From contig DATNQI010000001.1 in NCBI GenBank assembly GCA_036704125.1, positions 1 through 38,103 on the forward strand: a stretch of DNA of 38,103 nucleotides, given 5' to 3'. Origin of the DNA: Pantanalinema sp. Lineage in GTDB: Bacteria > Cyanobacteriota > Sericytochromatia > S15B-MN24 > UBA4093. Positions within the stretch are counted from its first letter, which is position 1; every line of letters starts with the position of its first letter. The translations under genes and the position numbers were made by a program. Under the pieces are notes generated by a model. It ran no database searches and had not been told where the DNA came from. It was given only the letters and a program-made list of their open reading frames with translations. Below, piece by piece: positions 14,264 through 20,998 of the stretch.

Positions 14264-15052
14264 TCATACCCGATCCGCACCGTCCCAGCGCAGGTGCGCG
14301 AAGACGGCGTAGTGGTCCGAGGCCGGGGCCTCGGCGCGATCGAGGGCCACCTCGGCTGCTAGCACCGTCGCGCCTCGATCCGCGAAGAGGTAGTCCACCC
14401 GGCGATCCGGGGAGTCGTACCAGACGAGCGGGTTGGCGCGCGTCCAGGTCAGGCCCTGGAGGGTCGGGTGCGCCGCGCGGTACGCATCGATCAGGCGCTC
14501 GCTCACGAGCCGCAGGGCGGGCTCACCCTCGACGCCGTTGAGATCGCCCGCGAGCACGAAGCGCGCCCCGGGGCGATCCCAGCCCAGGTCCCTCACCCGA
14601 TCGAGCGCATGCCGCACCTGGTCCTCGCGCGTTTGGTGCGCGTCGAGGGGCCACGAGAGGTGGGTGCCGAGCAGGTGGACGAGGCCCTCGGGGTGAGCGA
14701 GGGTGCCCAGGGCCGCGACCCGCGCGTCCGGGCTCACCGACCCCGGCGGGAGCTGGAGGACCTCGACCCAGCGAAAGGGCCAGCGCGCGATGAGCGCGAC
14801 GCCGCCGCGCTCGCGGCTGCGGACCTCGTCGGGGTTGCCGTACGGGGCGAAGCACGCGAACGAGAGCCCGAGGCGCGCGGCGAGATCCGCCACCTGGTCG
14901 TAGGGATAGGGCGAGCCGCGCGAGGCGACCTCTTGCAGGCACAGCGCGTCGAGGCCGAGCTCCGCGAGCTGCTCGACCATGGCCTCGCGCCTCCCCTCGA
15001 ACCAGCCGTCGCTCACCCCCGCCAGGTTGATGGTCGCGATCCGGATGTCCAT
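14264..15052 (-). CDS. Endonuclease/exonuclease/phosphatase (EEP) family protein
   Basis: A metal-dependent phosphodiesterase of the DNase I/exonuclease III fold, 262 residues, with no signal peptide. The catalytic motifs are in order: IATINLAG near the start (Asn), LCLQEV (Glu), LLGTHLSWP (His), LAGDLNG (Asp-Asn), RRVDYLFAD and SDHYAVFAHL (Asp-His). The substrate may be DNA, RNA or a phosphorylated lipid or sugar. I prefer ATG 15052, because MDIRIATINL is the natural N-terminus and TACCAT (15060-15065 on the minus strand) lies 7 nt before it. ATG 15061 would add MTA. A GGCTTC/GAAGCC hairpin lies at 15083-15102 upstream. The next gene is coupled to its stop. Confidence 0.85.
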   Translation of the reverse strand: MDIRIATINLAGVSDGWFEGRREAMVEQLAELGLDALCLQEVASRGSPYPYDQVADLAARLGLSFACFAPYGNPDEVRSRERGGVALIARWPFRWVEVLQLPPGSVSPDARVAALGTLAHPEGLVHLLGTHLSWPLDAHQTREDQVRHALDRVRDLGWDRPGARFVLAGDLNGVEGEPALRLVSERLIDAYRAAHPTLQGLTWTRANPLVWYDSPDRRVDYLFADRGATVLAAEVALDRAEAPASDHYAVFAHLRWDGADRV

Positions 15053-15121
15053 GGCCGTCATGGTAGCGACGCGCTCGCGGCCCGGCTTCGGCCCGGAAGC
15101 CGAGAGGGGTCGTGCGATCGG

Positions 15122-15150
15122 TTTACTAAACTTCATTAAGTCGTTACAAT
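15122..15150 (+). promoter_or_regulatory. Promoter for the ATP-grasp/PurD-like operon
   Basis: TTTACT (15122-15127), a 17-bp spacer and TACAAT (15145-15150), in a locally A+T-rich stretch 60 bp before the ATG at 15211. Confidence 0.6.
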
Positions 15151-15210
15151 AATCATCAGCAATTCGCATCTATCGCGACGCGTCCGCTGCAAGACAAGGA
15201 GCTCGAGCGC

Positions 15211-16401
15211 ATGTACGAACGCCTTTCCCCCTGGCCCCGGCCCAGCAACCGCACGATCCTCTGCGTGGCCCGCGAGCGCGCGGGCCGCCTGTTCATCGAG
15301 GCGGCCGCCAATCTCGGCTGCCGCGTCCTGGTGCTCACCGAGACCGGCGCGCTGAGAGATGCCTCCTGGCCCGATTCGATCGCGCGCAAGGTGGGGGTGT
15401 GGAGCCTGGACGACCACGCGGCCGCCATGGAGGTGGCCCTCGGGCTCGCGGCCCAGGAGCGCGTCGACTTCAGGCGGATCGACCGGGTGGTGGCCCTCTT
15501 GGAGCGCGACGTGGAGCTCGCCGCCGAGATCCGCGAGATGCTCGACATCGAGGGGCAGCCCCGCTGGCAGGCGAACCTGTTCCGCGACAAGCTTGCCATG
15601 CGCCTTCGGGCGCTCACCTGCGGCATCCGCGTGCCCTACTTCGCCGCATGCGCCGACCGCGAGGCGGTGCGGCGCATGTGCGAGCAGGTGCCTCCCCCCT
15701 ACCTCGTCAAGCCCCGCGACGGCCTCGGAGCGGGCGGGATCCGGCGCCTCGAGCGCCGCGAGCAGGTGCAGGGCGCCATCGACGCGCTCGGTGACCAGGT
15801 CGATCGCTACCTGATCGAGCAGTACGTGGCGGGCGACGTCTACCACGTGGATTCGCTGACCAAGGACGGGACTCCGCGCTTCGCGATCGCCTCGCGCTAC
15901 GGCCTGCCGCTGCTCGACGTGATCCAGGGCGGCAACTTCGTCAGCTACACCATCGAGCGGGGCAGCGAGCTGGAGCGACGGCTCCTGGAAGCCAACCGCG
16001 ACATCATCCAGGGCTTCGGCTACCAGCGCGGCGTCTCGCACATCGAGTTCATCGTGGGCCGCGACGACGGCGCGATCTACTTCCTCGAAGGGGCGAGCCG
16101 GATGGCGGCCGCCCGGATCCCCTGGGTGATCAAGCAGGCGACAGGGGTGTGCATGTACCACGAGTGGGCCGCCCTCGAGGCCCTGCCGGATTACGAGCCG
16201 GCCATGCCGGGCGAGGGCTACGCGGGCATCATCACCACGGTCACCAAGCGCGGCCCGGCCAACCTGGAAGGCTACCGGGATCCTGCGATCGTCTGGAAAT
16301 CGAGGGATCCCTACGTGCCGTCCATGATCGTGAGGGCCGACGATCCGCGCAGCCTGGAGGAGCGGATGCGGCACCTCGACCGGGAGTTCGCCGCCCTATG
16401 A
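15211..16401 (+). CDS. ATP-grasp carboxylate-amine (or thiol) ligase of unknown substrate
   Basis: The 396-residue protein has a Rossmann-like preATP-grasp domain (about 14-115) and an ATP-grasp domain (about 118-330). In the latter, K167 and the glycine loop RDGLGAGGI (169-177) bind ATP, E203 lies in LIEQYVAGD, and E279 (SHIEFIV) with E293 (FLEGASR) bind magnesium. Such enzymes join a carboxylate, via an acyl phosphate, to an amine. I cannot identify the substrates. AAGGAG precedes the ATG by 9 nt and a clear promoter lies at 15122-15150. The stop overlaps the ATG of the PurD-like gene by 4 nt, so the two are coupled and probably act in one pathway. Confidence 0.88.
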   Translation: MYERLSPWPRPSNRTILCVARERAGRLFIEAAANLGCRVLVLTETGALRDASWPDSIARKVGVWSLDDHAAAMEVALGLAAQERVDFRRIDRVVALLERDVELAAEIREMLDIEGQPRWQANLFRDKLAMRLRALTCGIRVPYFAACADREAVRRMCEQVPPPYLVKPRDGLGAGGIRRLERREQVQGAIDALGDQVDRYLIEQYVAGDVYHVDSLTKDGTPRFAIASRYGLPLLDVIQGGNFVSYTIERGSELERRLLEANRDIIQGFGYQRGVSHIEFIVGRDDGAIYFLEGASRMAAARIPWVIKQATGVCMYHEWAALEALPDYEPAMPGEGYAGIITTVTKRGPANLEGYRDPAIVWKSRDPYVPSMIVRADDPRSLEERMRHLDREFAAL

Positions 16402-17720
16402 CGAGGCACGGTCCTTTGAAACCCCGGCACCTGCGCGTGCTCGTGGTGGGCGGGGGCGGGCGCGAGCACGCGCTCGCCTGGAAGCTTGCCTCCTCGAAGC
16501 GGGTCGAGGAGGTCTACTGCGCGCCCGGCAACGCGGGCACCGACACCTTCTGCGTCAACTTGCCGGTTGCTGTCGCTGAGTTCCAGCGCCTGGTGGCGAT
16601 CGCAAGCGGACTCGGCATCGACCTGGTGGTCATCGGGCCGTCGGCGGCGCTGATCCACGGCCTGACCGACCGCTTCCTCGAAGCCGGGATCCCGGTGTTC
16701 GGCCCGAGCGCCGCGGCGGCCGTCATCGAGGGGAGCAAGGCCTTCTCCAAGGCGTTCATGCGCCGGCACGGCATCCCCACGGCCGCGTACGCGGTCTTCG
16801 AGGACCCCGCCGAGGCGCGCGCATACGCCCGCGCCAACTGGGGCGCCGAGGGCCTCGTCGTCAAGACCGACGAGTTGGCCGACGTTCAGAGCGTGGTGGT
16901 GGCCGACACCCTCGAAGCGGCGCTCGAGGCGGTGGACCAGACCATGCTCGAGGGGCGCTACGGCCCGGCGGGGCGCCGCGTCATCGTCGAGGAGCGCCTG
17001 ACGGGGGCGGAGGCCTCGATCCTCGCCTTCGTGGACGGCCTTCACTATCGCCTCTTGCCGCCCGCCCAGGACCACAAGGCCCTGTACGACGGCAACCGAG
17101 GCCCCAACACCGAGGGAATGGGCGCCTTTTCGCCCGCGGGGGTGGTCACTCCGGAGCTTTGCGAGAGGATCCGCCGCGACATCATGGATCCGACCGTGCG
17201 GGGCATGGCCCTCGAGGGGATCGGCTACCCCGGGGTCCTGTTCGTCGGGGTCATGCTGACCGCGAGCGGGCCCAAGGTGCTCGAGTACAACTGCCGCTTC
17301 GGGGATCCCGAGGCCCAGGTGACGCTGCCGCCGCTGCAGAGCGACCTGGTCGACGTGATCGAGGCCTGCCTCTGCTGCAAGCTCGATCGCCTCTCCTTGC
17401 GCTTCGAGGAGGCCTACTACCTCTGCGTGGTCGGGGCCTCGGTGGGCTACCCCGAGATGAACGAGACGGGGCACGGCATCGTCGGCTGGGAGTCGGCTTG
17501 CAACGAGCGGCAGACCATGCTTTTCCACGCCCACACCCGCTGGGAGGGCGATCGCCTCGTCACGGCGGGGGGGCGCGTGCTCAACGCGGTGGCGAGCGCC
17601 CCCACCCTCGACGAGGCCCGCCGCCTTGCCTACCAGGCGATGGATGCCATCTCCTTCGGATGCGGCGGTCCCGTCGTGCGGCGGGACGTGGGAACGCAAG
17701 CCATCGGCCTCAAGGCCTGA
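16398..17720 (+). CDS. purD: PurD homologue (phosphoribosylamine-glycine ligase family) with a degenerate ATP loop
   Basis: PurD makes glycinamide ribonucleotide in purine synthesis. The 440-residue length and most signatures fit: VVGGGGREHALAW (16-28), APGNAGT, FGPSAAAAVIEGSKAFSK, AQDHK (223-227), EYNCRFGDPEAQ (296-307) and LVTAGGRVLNAV. But where family members read about KADGLAAGKGVVVA, this one reads KTDELADVQSVVVA (156-169). All the loop glycines and the second lysine are gone with no indel. GPNTGGMG has become GPNTEGMG, and HAGT near 377 has become HAHT. The frame is intact, so this is not a sequencing frameshift. It may be a repurposed paralogue working with the overlapping ATP-grasp gene, in which case a normal PurD should exist elsewhere in the genome. 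Family certain; canonical activity doubtful. Confidence 0.85.
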   Translation: MTRHGPLKPRHLRVLVVGGGGREHALAWKLASSKRVEEVYCAPGNAGTDTFCVNLPVAVAEFQRLVAIASGLGIDLVVIGPSAALIHGLTDRFLEAGIPVFGPSAAAAVIEGSKAFSKAFMRRHGIPTAAYAVFEDPAEARAYARANWGAEGLVVKTDELADVQSVVVADTLEAALEAVDQTMLEGRYGPAGRRVIVEERLTGAEASILAFVDGLHYRLLPPAQDHKALYDGNRGPNTEGMGAFSPAGVVTPELCERIRRDIMDPTVRGMALEGIGYPGVLFVGVMLTASGPKVLEYNCRFGDPEAQVTLPPLQSDLVDVIEACLCCKLDRLSLRFEEAYYLCVVGASVGYPEMNETGHGIVGWESACNERQTMLFHAHTRWEGDRLVTAGGRVLNAVASAPTLDEARRLAYQAMDAISFGCGGPVVRRDVGTQAIGLKA

Positions 17721-17799
17721 TCGTCGCTCGCCTCGGGCGCTTCCTTCCGGCAGAATGGGGGCGTTTCCACCGATGGGCGACGGTGCCCGGGAGGTCAGC

Positions 17800-17979
17800 A
17801 TGGCGGACAAGGACATTTACCGGCAAAACGTGGAGCCGGCCAAGGAAGACGTGGTCGAGTTCGAGTCGGAGCTGCCCCAGCAGAAGCACGGCGTGTTCGA
17901 AAAGGCCAAGGGCGCGCTGGAGGGCCTGGTGGACAGGGCCAAGGAGGCCGTCCAGGACATCAAGGAGCACAATAAGTAG
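17800..17979 (+). CDS. Small CsbD-like amphipathic protein
   Basis: A 59-residue, highly charged protein, MADKDIYRQNVEPAKEDVVE at the start and a helical repeat FEKAKGALEGLVDRAKEAVQ in the second half. The pattern of K-G-x-x-E-G and A-K-E-A is like small CsbD-type stress proteins, but similarity is weak. GGGAGG lies at a good distance before the ATG. It begins 79 nt after the PurD-like gene and ends just before a 26-bp perfect palindrome. Confidence 0.65.
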   Translation: MADKDIYRQNVEPAKEDVVEFESELPQQKHGVFEKAKGALEGLVDRAKEAVQDIKEHNK

Positions 17980-17983
17980 GCGT

Positions 17984-18009
17984 CAGGCCCGGGCGATCGC
18001 CCGGGCCTG
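17984..18009. terminator. 26-bp perfect palindrome between convergent genes
   Basis: An uninterrupted palindrome whose arms start CAGGCCCGGGC and whose centre is GCGATCGC (17993-18000). It would fold into an 11-bp stem with a GATC loop, but no T-run follows on either strand. It lies 4 bp after the 59-residue gene and 10 bp before the stop of the convergent lipoprotein gene. Its role as a terminator is inferred from position. Confidence 0.55.
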
Positions 18010-18019
18010 CTCGAAAGGT

Positions 18020-19069
18020 CTAGTCCGAGAAGCGGCTCCAAGCGCGCTTCGCGAGGTCGTACTTCCACACCCCTGAGTTGTCGTAGCTCTTGGCGTAGGC
18101 CGTCTGGGCGTCGGCGAGGACCACCGTGTCAAGCGCCACGTCCTTCGGGATGGCGACGGGCTCGAGGGCCCATGTCGTCTGGGTGAGGGTGTAGACCTCA
18201 CCCATGGGGACCCCCGACTCGACGGCCATCCCGACCACCGTGTCGCCGAAGGCCACGATGCGCGGGGCTCCGAGGGTGCGGTTCCCCGAGGGGAACTTGA
18301 GGGTCCAGCCGTCCGCGTCGAAGTGATAGAGACCCGCTGCCGTCGAGAGCCAGACGTTCTGCGACGAGGGGGCCGCAAGCCCCGAGGCGATCCCGAGATC
18401 GGGGTAGGCGGTCCAGTCCTTCCCGTCGAAGTGCATGACCACCTCGCCCGCGACCCAGACATCGTCCGCGGCGAGCACCTTGACCGAGCCGAGGTTCTTC
18501 CCCGCGGCGGCCTGGACCGCAACCTTGGTCCACTGGCGCTGGGGGGCGTCGTACCTGAGGATCGCGCCCTTGGTCCCGACCGCGTAGCCGACGAAGCCCG
18601 CCGACGCGGAGGCCACCGAGAGGTCGGTCAGGAGCACCCGGTCCTTGAGGGGCTTGGTCGGCGAGAGCACGTCGTCGAGATCCGTCGGCTCGAGCTCCCA
18701 GGTGCCCGTCTCGTAGCGCACGATCCCGGCCCCCGCCGCCCAGCCGACAGAAGCGTCGCTTGCGATCGCGATCGCCCGGCCGTAGCGATCGCTCGGCGCG
18801 TTGCAAAGCTTGGGGCTGCCGGGCAACAGCCGAGCGAGCTGAACGCCCTTCCAGGCGATCGGGCCGATGTCGGTCTGGAAGAGGGCGGTGGTCGTGCCCG
18901 TGACCGGTACGACCTCGCCGTCCCCCTTGCCCCCCCCGCCCGAGACCAGGCCGAGCGAGGCGCCCGGGGCCCACAGGGCGTCGGCCGAGGTCGGCAGCGA
19001 CGTGCACCCGGTGGCGAGCGATGCGAGCAGGATCGCCGTCCCGACGAGATTGATTGATCGAGCCCTCAT
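18020..19069 (-). CDS. Lipoprotein with beta-propeller-like repeats
   Basis: A 349-residue exported lipoprotein with signal peptide and lipobox LATGC (C22). The body shows six or more repeated units that pair a hydrophobic strand with a Trp or aspartate-rich turn, such as ASVGWAAGAGIVRYETGTW, VGYAVGTKGAILRYD and ADDVWVAGEVVMHFDGKDW. This is the style of YCF48/BNR-type propellers, and the last unit is VWKYDLAKRAWSRFSD. A glycine-rich segment (GGGGKGDG) follows the lipid anchor. I know no specific function. It is the third gene of a three-lipoprotein operon; its ATG overlaps the stop of the upstream gene by 4 nt. Confidence 0.85.
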   Translation of the reverse strand: MRARSINLVGTAILLASLATGCTSLPTSADALWAPGASLGLVSGGGGKGDGEVVPVTGTTTALFQTDIGPIAWKGVQLARLLPGSPKLCNAPSDRYGRAIAIASDASVGWAAGAGIVRYETGTWELEPTDLDDVLSPTKPLKDRVLLTDLSVASASAGFVGYAVGTKGAILRYDAPQRQWTKVAVQAAAGKNLGSVKVLAADDVWVAGEVVMHFDGKDWTAYPDLGIASGLAAPSSQNVWLSTAAGLYHFDADGWTLKFPSGNRTLGAPRIVAFGDTVVGMAVESGVPMGEVYTLTQTTWALEPVAIPKDVALDTVVLADAQTAYAKSYDNSGVWKYDLAKRAWSRFSD

Positions 19070-19977
19070 CGTGCGTCACCCCCCAGGACGAAGTAGGAGA
19101 CGCCCCACACGGCGGCGTCGTAGGTACCGTTGGTCAGATCGGTGAAGGTGTCGTCCGAGACGGCATCGATCACCACATGCCCCCGGCCGGGGGTCTGCGG
19201 GAAGGTGAAGGTCCCCGCGTACAGGCCGTTGCCTTCGTCCTTGAGCGGCACGTGCTCGCGCAAGGGCGGCCGCGACATGAAGGTCCAGACCGGCGCGGGC
19301 GCTCCTCCGGCCTTGCCCTCGACCTTGACCTCGACCCGGGCCTGGCTCCCGGGCTGGACCCGAGGCGCCAGGTCCGAGGCTATCTGCTCGCCCGGCTGGA
19401 TCATCAGGGCGGGCTTGCCGTCCACCTTGAGGCGCACCATGGTGATGGAGAGCTTGGTGGTCGCCGGGGCGAGGGCCATGGGCGAGAGGGCATCGAGCTC
19501 CCAGACGCCCGCGCGCTTGACCAGCCGCGCGCTCCGGCGGGCGGTCTCGACGTAGGGCTTGGTCACGAACGTGTTCTGCCAGGCGTAGTCGGCGACGAAG
19601 CGGGCGGGGCGGTCCTGGGAGAAGACCGCCTCGGCCGTCAGCTGGCGCAGCGCGTCGGTCCGGAAGTCGATGGCCATGCGATCGACCACCGAGGATGCGG
19701 CCTGGGTCGTCTTGGGGTAGCTGCGTCCCCAGCGGCGCGGCAGCCCGTCCAGGGCGCCGCCGTCCGAGAAGATTCCGACCCCGTCGTTGACGAGCTGCGA
19801 AGGCTCGAAGAAGGGACGGTAGTCCTTCGATTCGAGAAGGGCCGAGATCTCGGCCTTCTCGCGGTCGGCATCGAGCTTCGGCGTGTCGATCGGAGGCTGC
19901 CCTCCCAGCTCGAAGGCCCATTGGCACCCGACGAGTGCCGCCGAGACCCCGAGGATGCCGATGAGCTTGGCCATCAT
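19066..19977 (-). CDS. Lipoprotein of unknown function
   Basis: A 303-residue exported lipoprotein; the signal MMAKLIGILGVSAALVGC ends in the lipobox LVGC. The middle is rich in charged helices (EKAEISALLESKDYRPFF, DRMAIDFRTDALRQLTAEAV) and the C-terminal half is beta-rich (RVEVKVEGKAGG, GNGLYAGTFTFPQTPGRGHV), ending in DAAVWGVSYFVLGGDAR. The C-terminal region resembles an immunoglobulin-like domain. No family comes to mind. It lies 40 nt after the preceding lipoprotein gene and overlaps the next by 4 nt. ATG 19977 and 19974 are adjacent; I took the first. Confidence 0.8.
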   Translation of the reverse strand: MMAKLIGILGVSAALVGCQWAFELGGQPPIDTPKLDADREKAEISALLESKDYRPFFEPSQLVNDGVGIFSDGGALDGLPRRWGRSYPKTTQAASSVVDRMAIDFRTDALRQLTAEAVFSQDRPARFVADYAWQNTFVTKPYVETARRSARLVKRAGVWELDALSPMALAPATTKLSITMVRLKVDGKPALMIQPGEQIASDLAPRVQPGSQARVEVKVEGKAGGAPAPVWTFMSRPPLREHVPLKDEGNGLYAGTFTFPQTPGRGHVVIDAVSDDTFTDLTNGTYDAAVWGVSYFVLGGDAR

Positions 19978-20017
19978 TTCGCGGCGCACCCTCTCACCCC
20001 CCTCCGGGAACCTTCCC

Positions 20018-20902
20018 TCAAAGCTTGTTAGGACGCTCAATTATGGCACCGGTGTAGGCGTCCAGCAAGTATTTGCCGCGGACGTAGCTCGTCTTGGGCG
20101 CCACGTAGCGGTCATCCTGGGGCACGTCCCAGTCGTAGCGGTTGCCGGTCTTGCCGCCGTAAGAGGAGCCGGAGTCGTAGTAGTAGACATCCTCGTCGTC
20201 GTAATAGGCGTCGCCGTAGTAGGGGCCATAGACCGAGGCCTTTTGGGCGGCAAGCGTCTGGCGGGTCGCCACGCTGGAGTCCAGCTCGTAGACCGCCCCG
20301 CCGTTGACGGTGGTGCGCAGGGTGATCGCCATGCCGGGAGCCCCGACGCCCATCCCGATGTCGAGGGCGGTCTCGATGGCCTTGCCGAGCAGGATGGTGC
20401 GCGGGAAGTCGACCGAGGCCAGGGTGTCGCCGGTGTCGTCCTGCTCCTCGGGGGCGAGCAGATCGCCCTTGCCCGTGTAGACGAAGTTGAGCAGGCGATA
20501 CTTGAAGGTCGAGGGCACGACGGCCTGGGCCCGGTAGCTCGCGCTCGCGCCGGGTGCGGGGCTCGCGCTCGCGCTCGGCGTGGGGGCCAGGGCCTGCACC
20601 TGGACCCGGTAGGTGAACTCCCAGGCGCTGGTCTTTGCCACGCGGCCGTTGGTGCCGACCATCTGGGCCTGAACGCGGACCAGATCGGCATCCGGGTAGT
20701 GGAGGCTCAGGTAGCGCTGGACGGCATGGTAGGCGTCGAAGAGGGTCGAGCCGTCCATGTCGTAGGCGGGAGCGCGCTTGGCGGTGCTCCCCGCGGCGTA
20801 GCCGGTCGAAACGGTGTTGAAGTCCCTGATCACGCACCCGGTGAGCGGCGTGAGCGCGCAGCAGGTGGCGGCGAAGAGAGAGAGAAGGCGGGAAAATCGC
20901 AT
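20018..20902 (-). CDS. Lipoprotein with Tyr/Asp-rich tract
   Basis: A 294-residue lipoprotein with lipobox LTGC (C23), first gene of the operon. Residues 50-105 look like an alpha/beta domain. A Ser/Ala/Pro low-complexity linker (TPSASASPAPGASAS, 108-122) separates it from a second region. Residues 225-258 are extremely rich in tyrosine, aspartate and glycine (YYGDAYYDDEDVYYYDSG), a flexible, possibly metal-binding or adhesive segment. No family recognised. GGAGG lies 6 nt before the ATG. Upstream are three 12-bp direct repeats and a -10-like TATGCT (20942-20947). Confidence 0.82.
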   Translation of the reverse strand: MRFSRLLSLFAATCCALTPLTGCVIRDFNTVSTGYAAGSTAKRAPAYDMDGSTLFDAYHAVQRYLSLHYPDADLVRVQAQMVGTNGRVAKTSAWEFTYRVQVQALAPTPSASASPAPGASASYRAQAVVPSTFKYRLLNFVYTGKGDLLAPEEQDDTGDTLASVDFPRTILLGKAIETALDIGMGVGAPGMAITLRTTVNGGAVYELDSSVATRQTLAAQKASVYGPYYGDAYYDDEDVYYYDSGSSYGGKTGNRYDWDVPQDDRYVAPKTSYVRGKYLLDAYTGAIIERPNKL

Positions 20903-20958
20903 GGCGTCCTCCTGTCGGTGCACGATGCCTTGACAGGATTGAGCATAGGCAAGCCCGC

Positions 20959-20994
20959 TCACATGGGTGATCACATGGCGGATCACCCTGGAAA
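20959..20994 (-). promoter_or_regulatory. Three 12-bp direct repeats, candidate BTAD-regulator operator
   Basis: TCACATGGGTGA, TCACATGGCGGA and TCACCCTGGAAA follow each other with an exact 12-bp period. Read for the minus-strand lipoprotein operon, they occupy the -35 region. TATGCT (20942-20947) is a plausible -10, 11 bp nearer the gene, and there is no TTGACA-like box. GGGTGATC/GATCACCC (20965-20972 and 20981-20988) also forms an inverted repeat within it. SARP/AfsR-type winged-helix BTAD regulators are known to bind such tandem repeats at -35. Confidence 0.5.
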
Positions 20995-20998
20995 AAAT

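Noticed and set aside
20021-20034. A second attC-type core (CTAACAAGC on the minus strand)
   Set aside because: It encodes the last residues of a lipoprotein (Pro-Asn-Lys-Leu), lacks the R consensus base, and has no facing GTTRRRY box.
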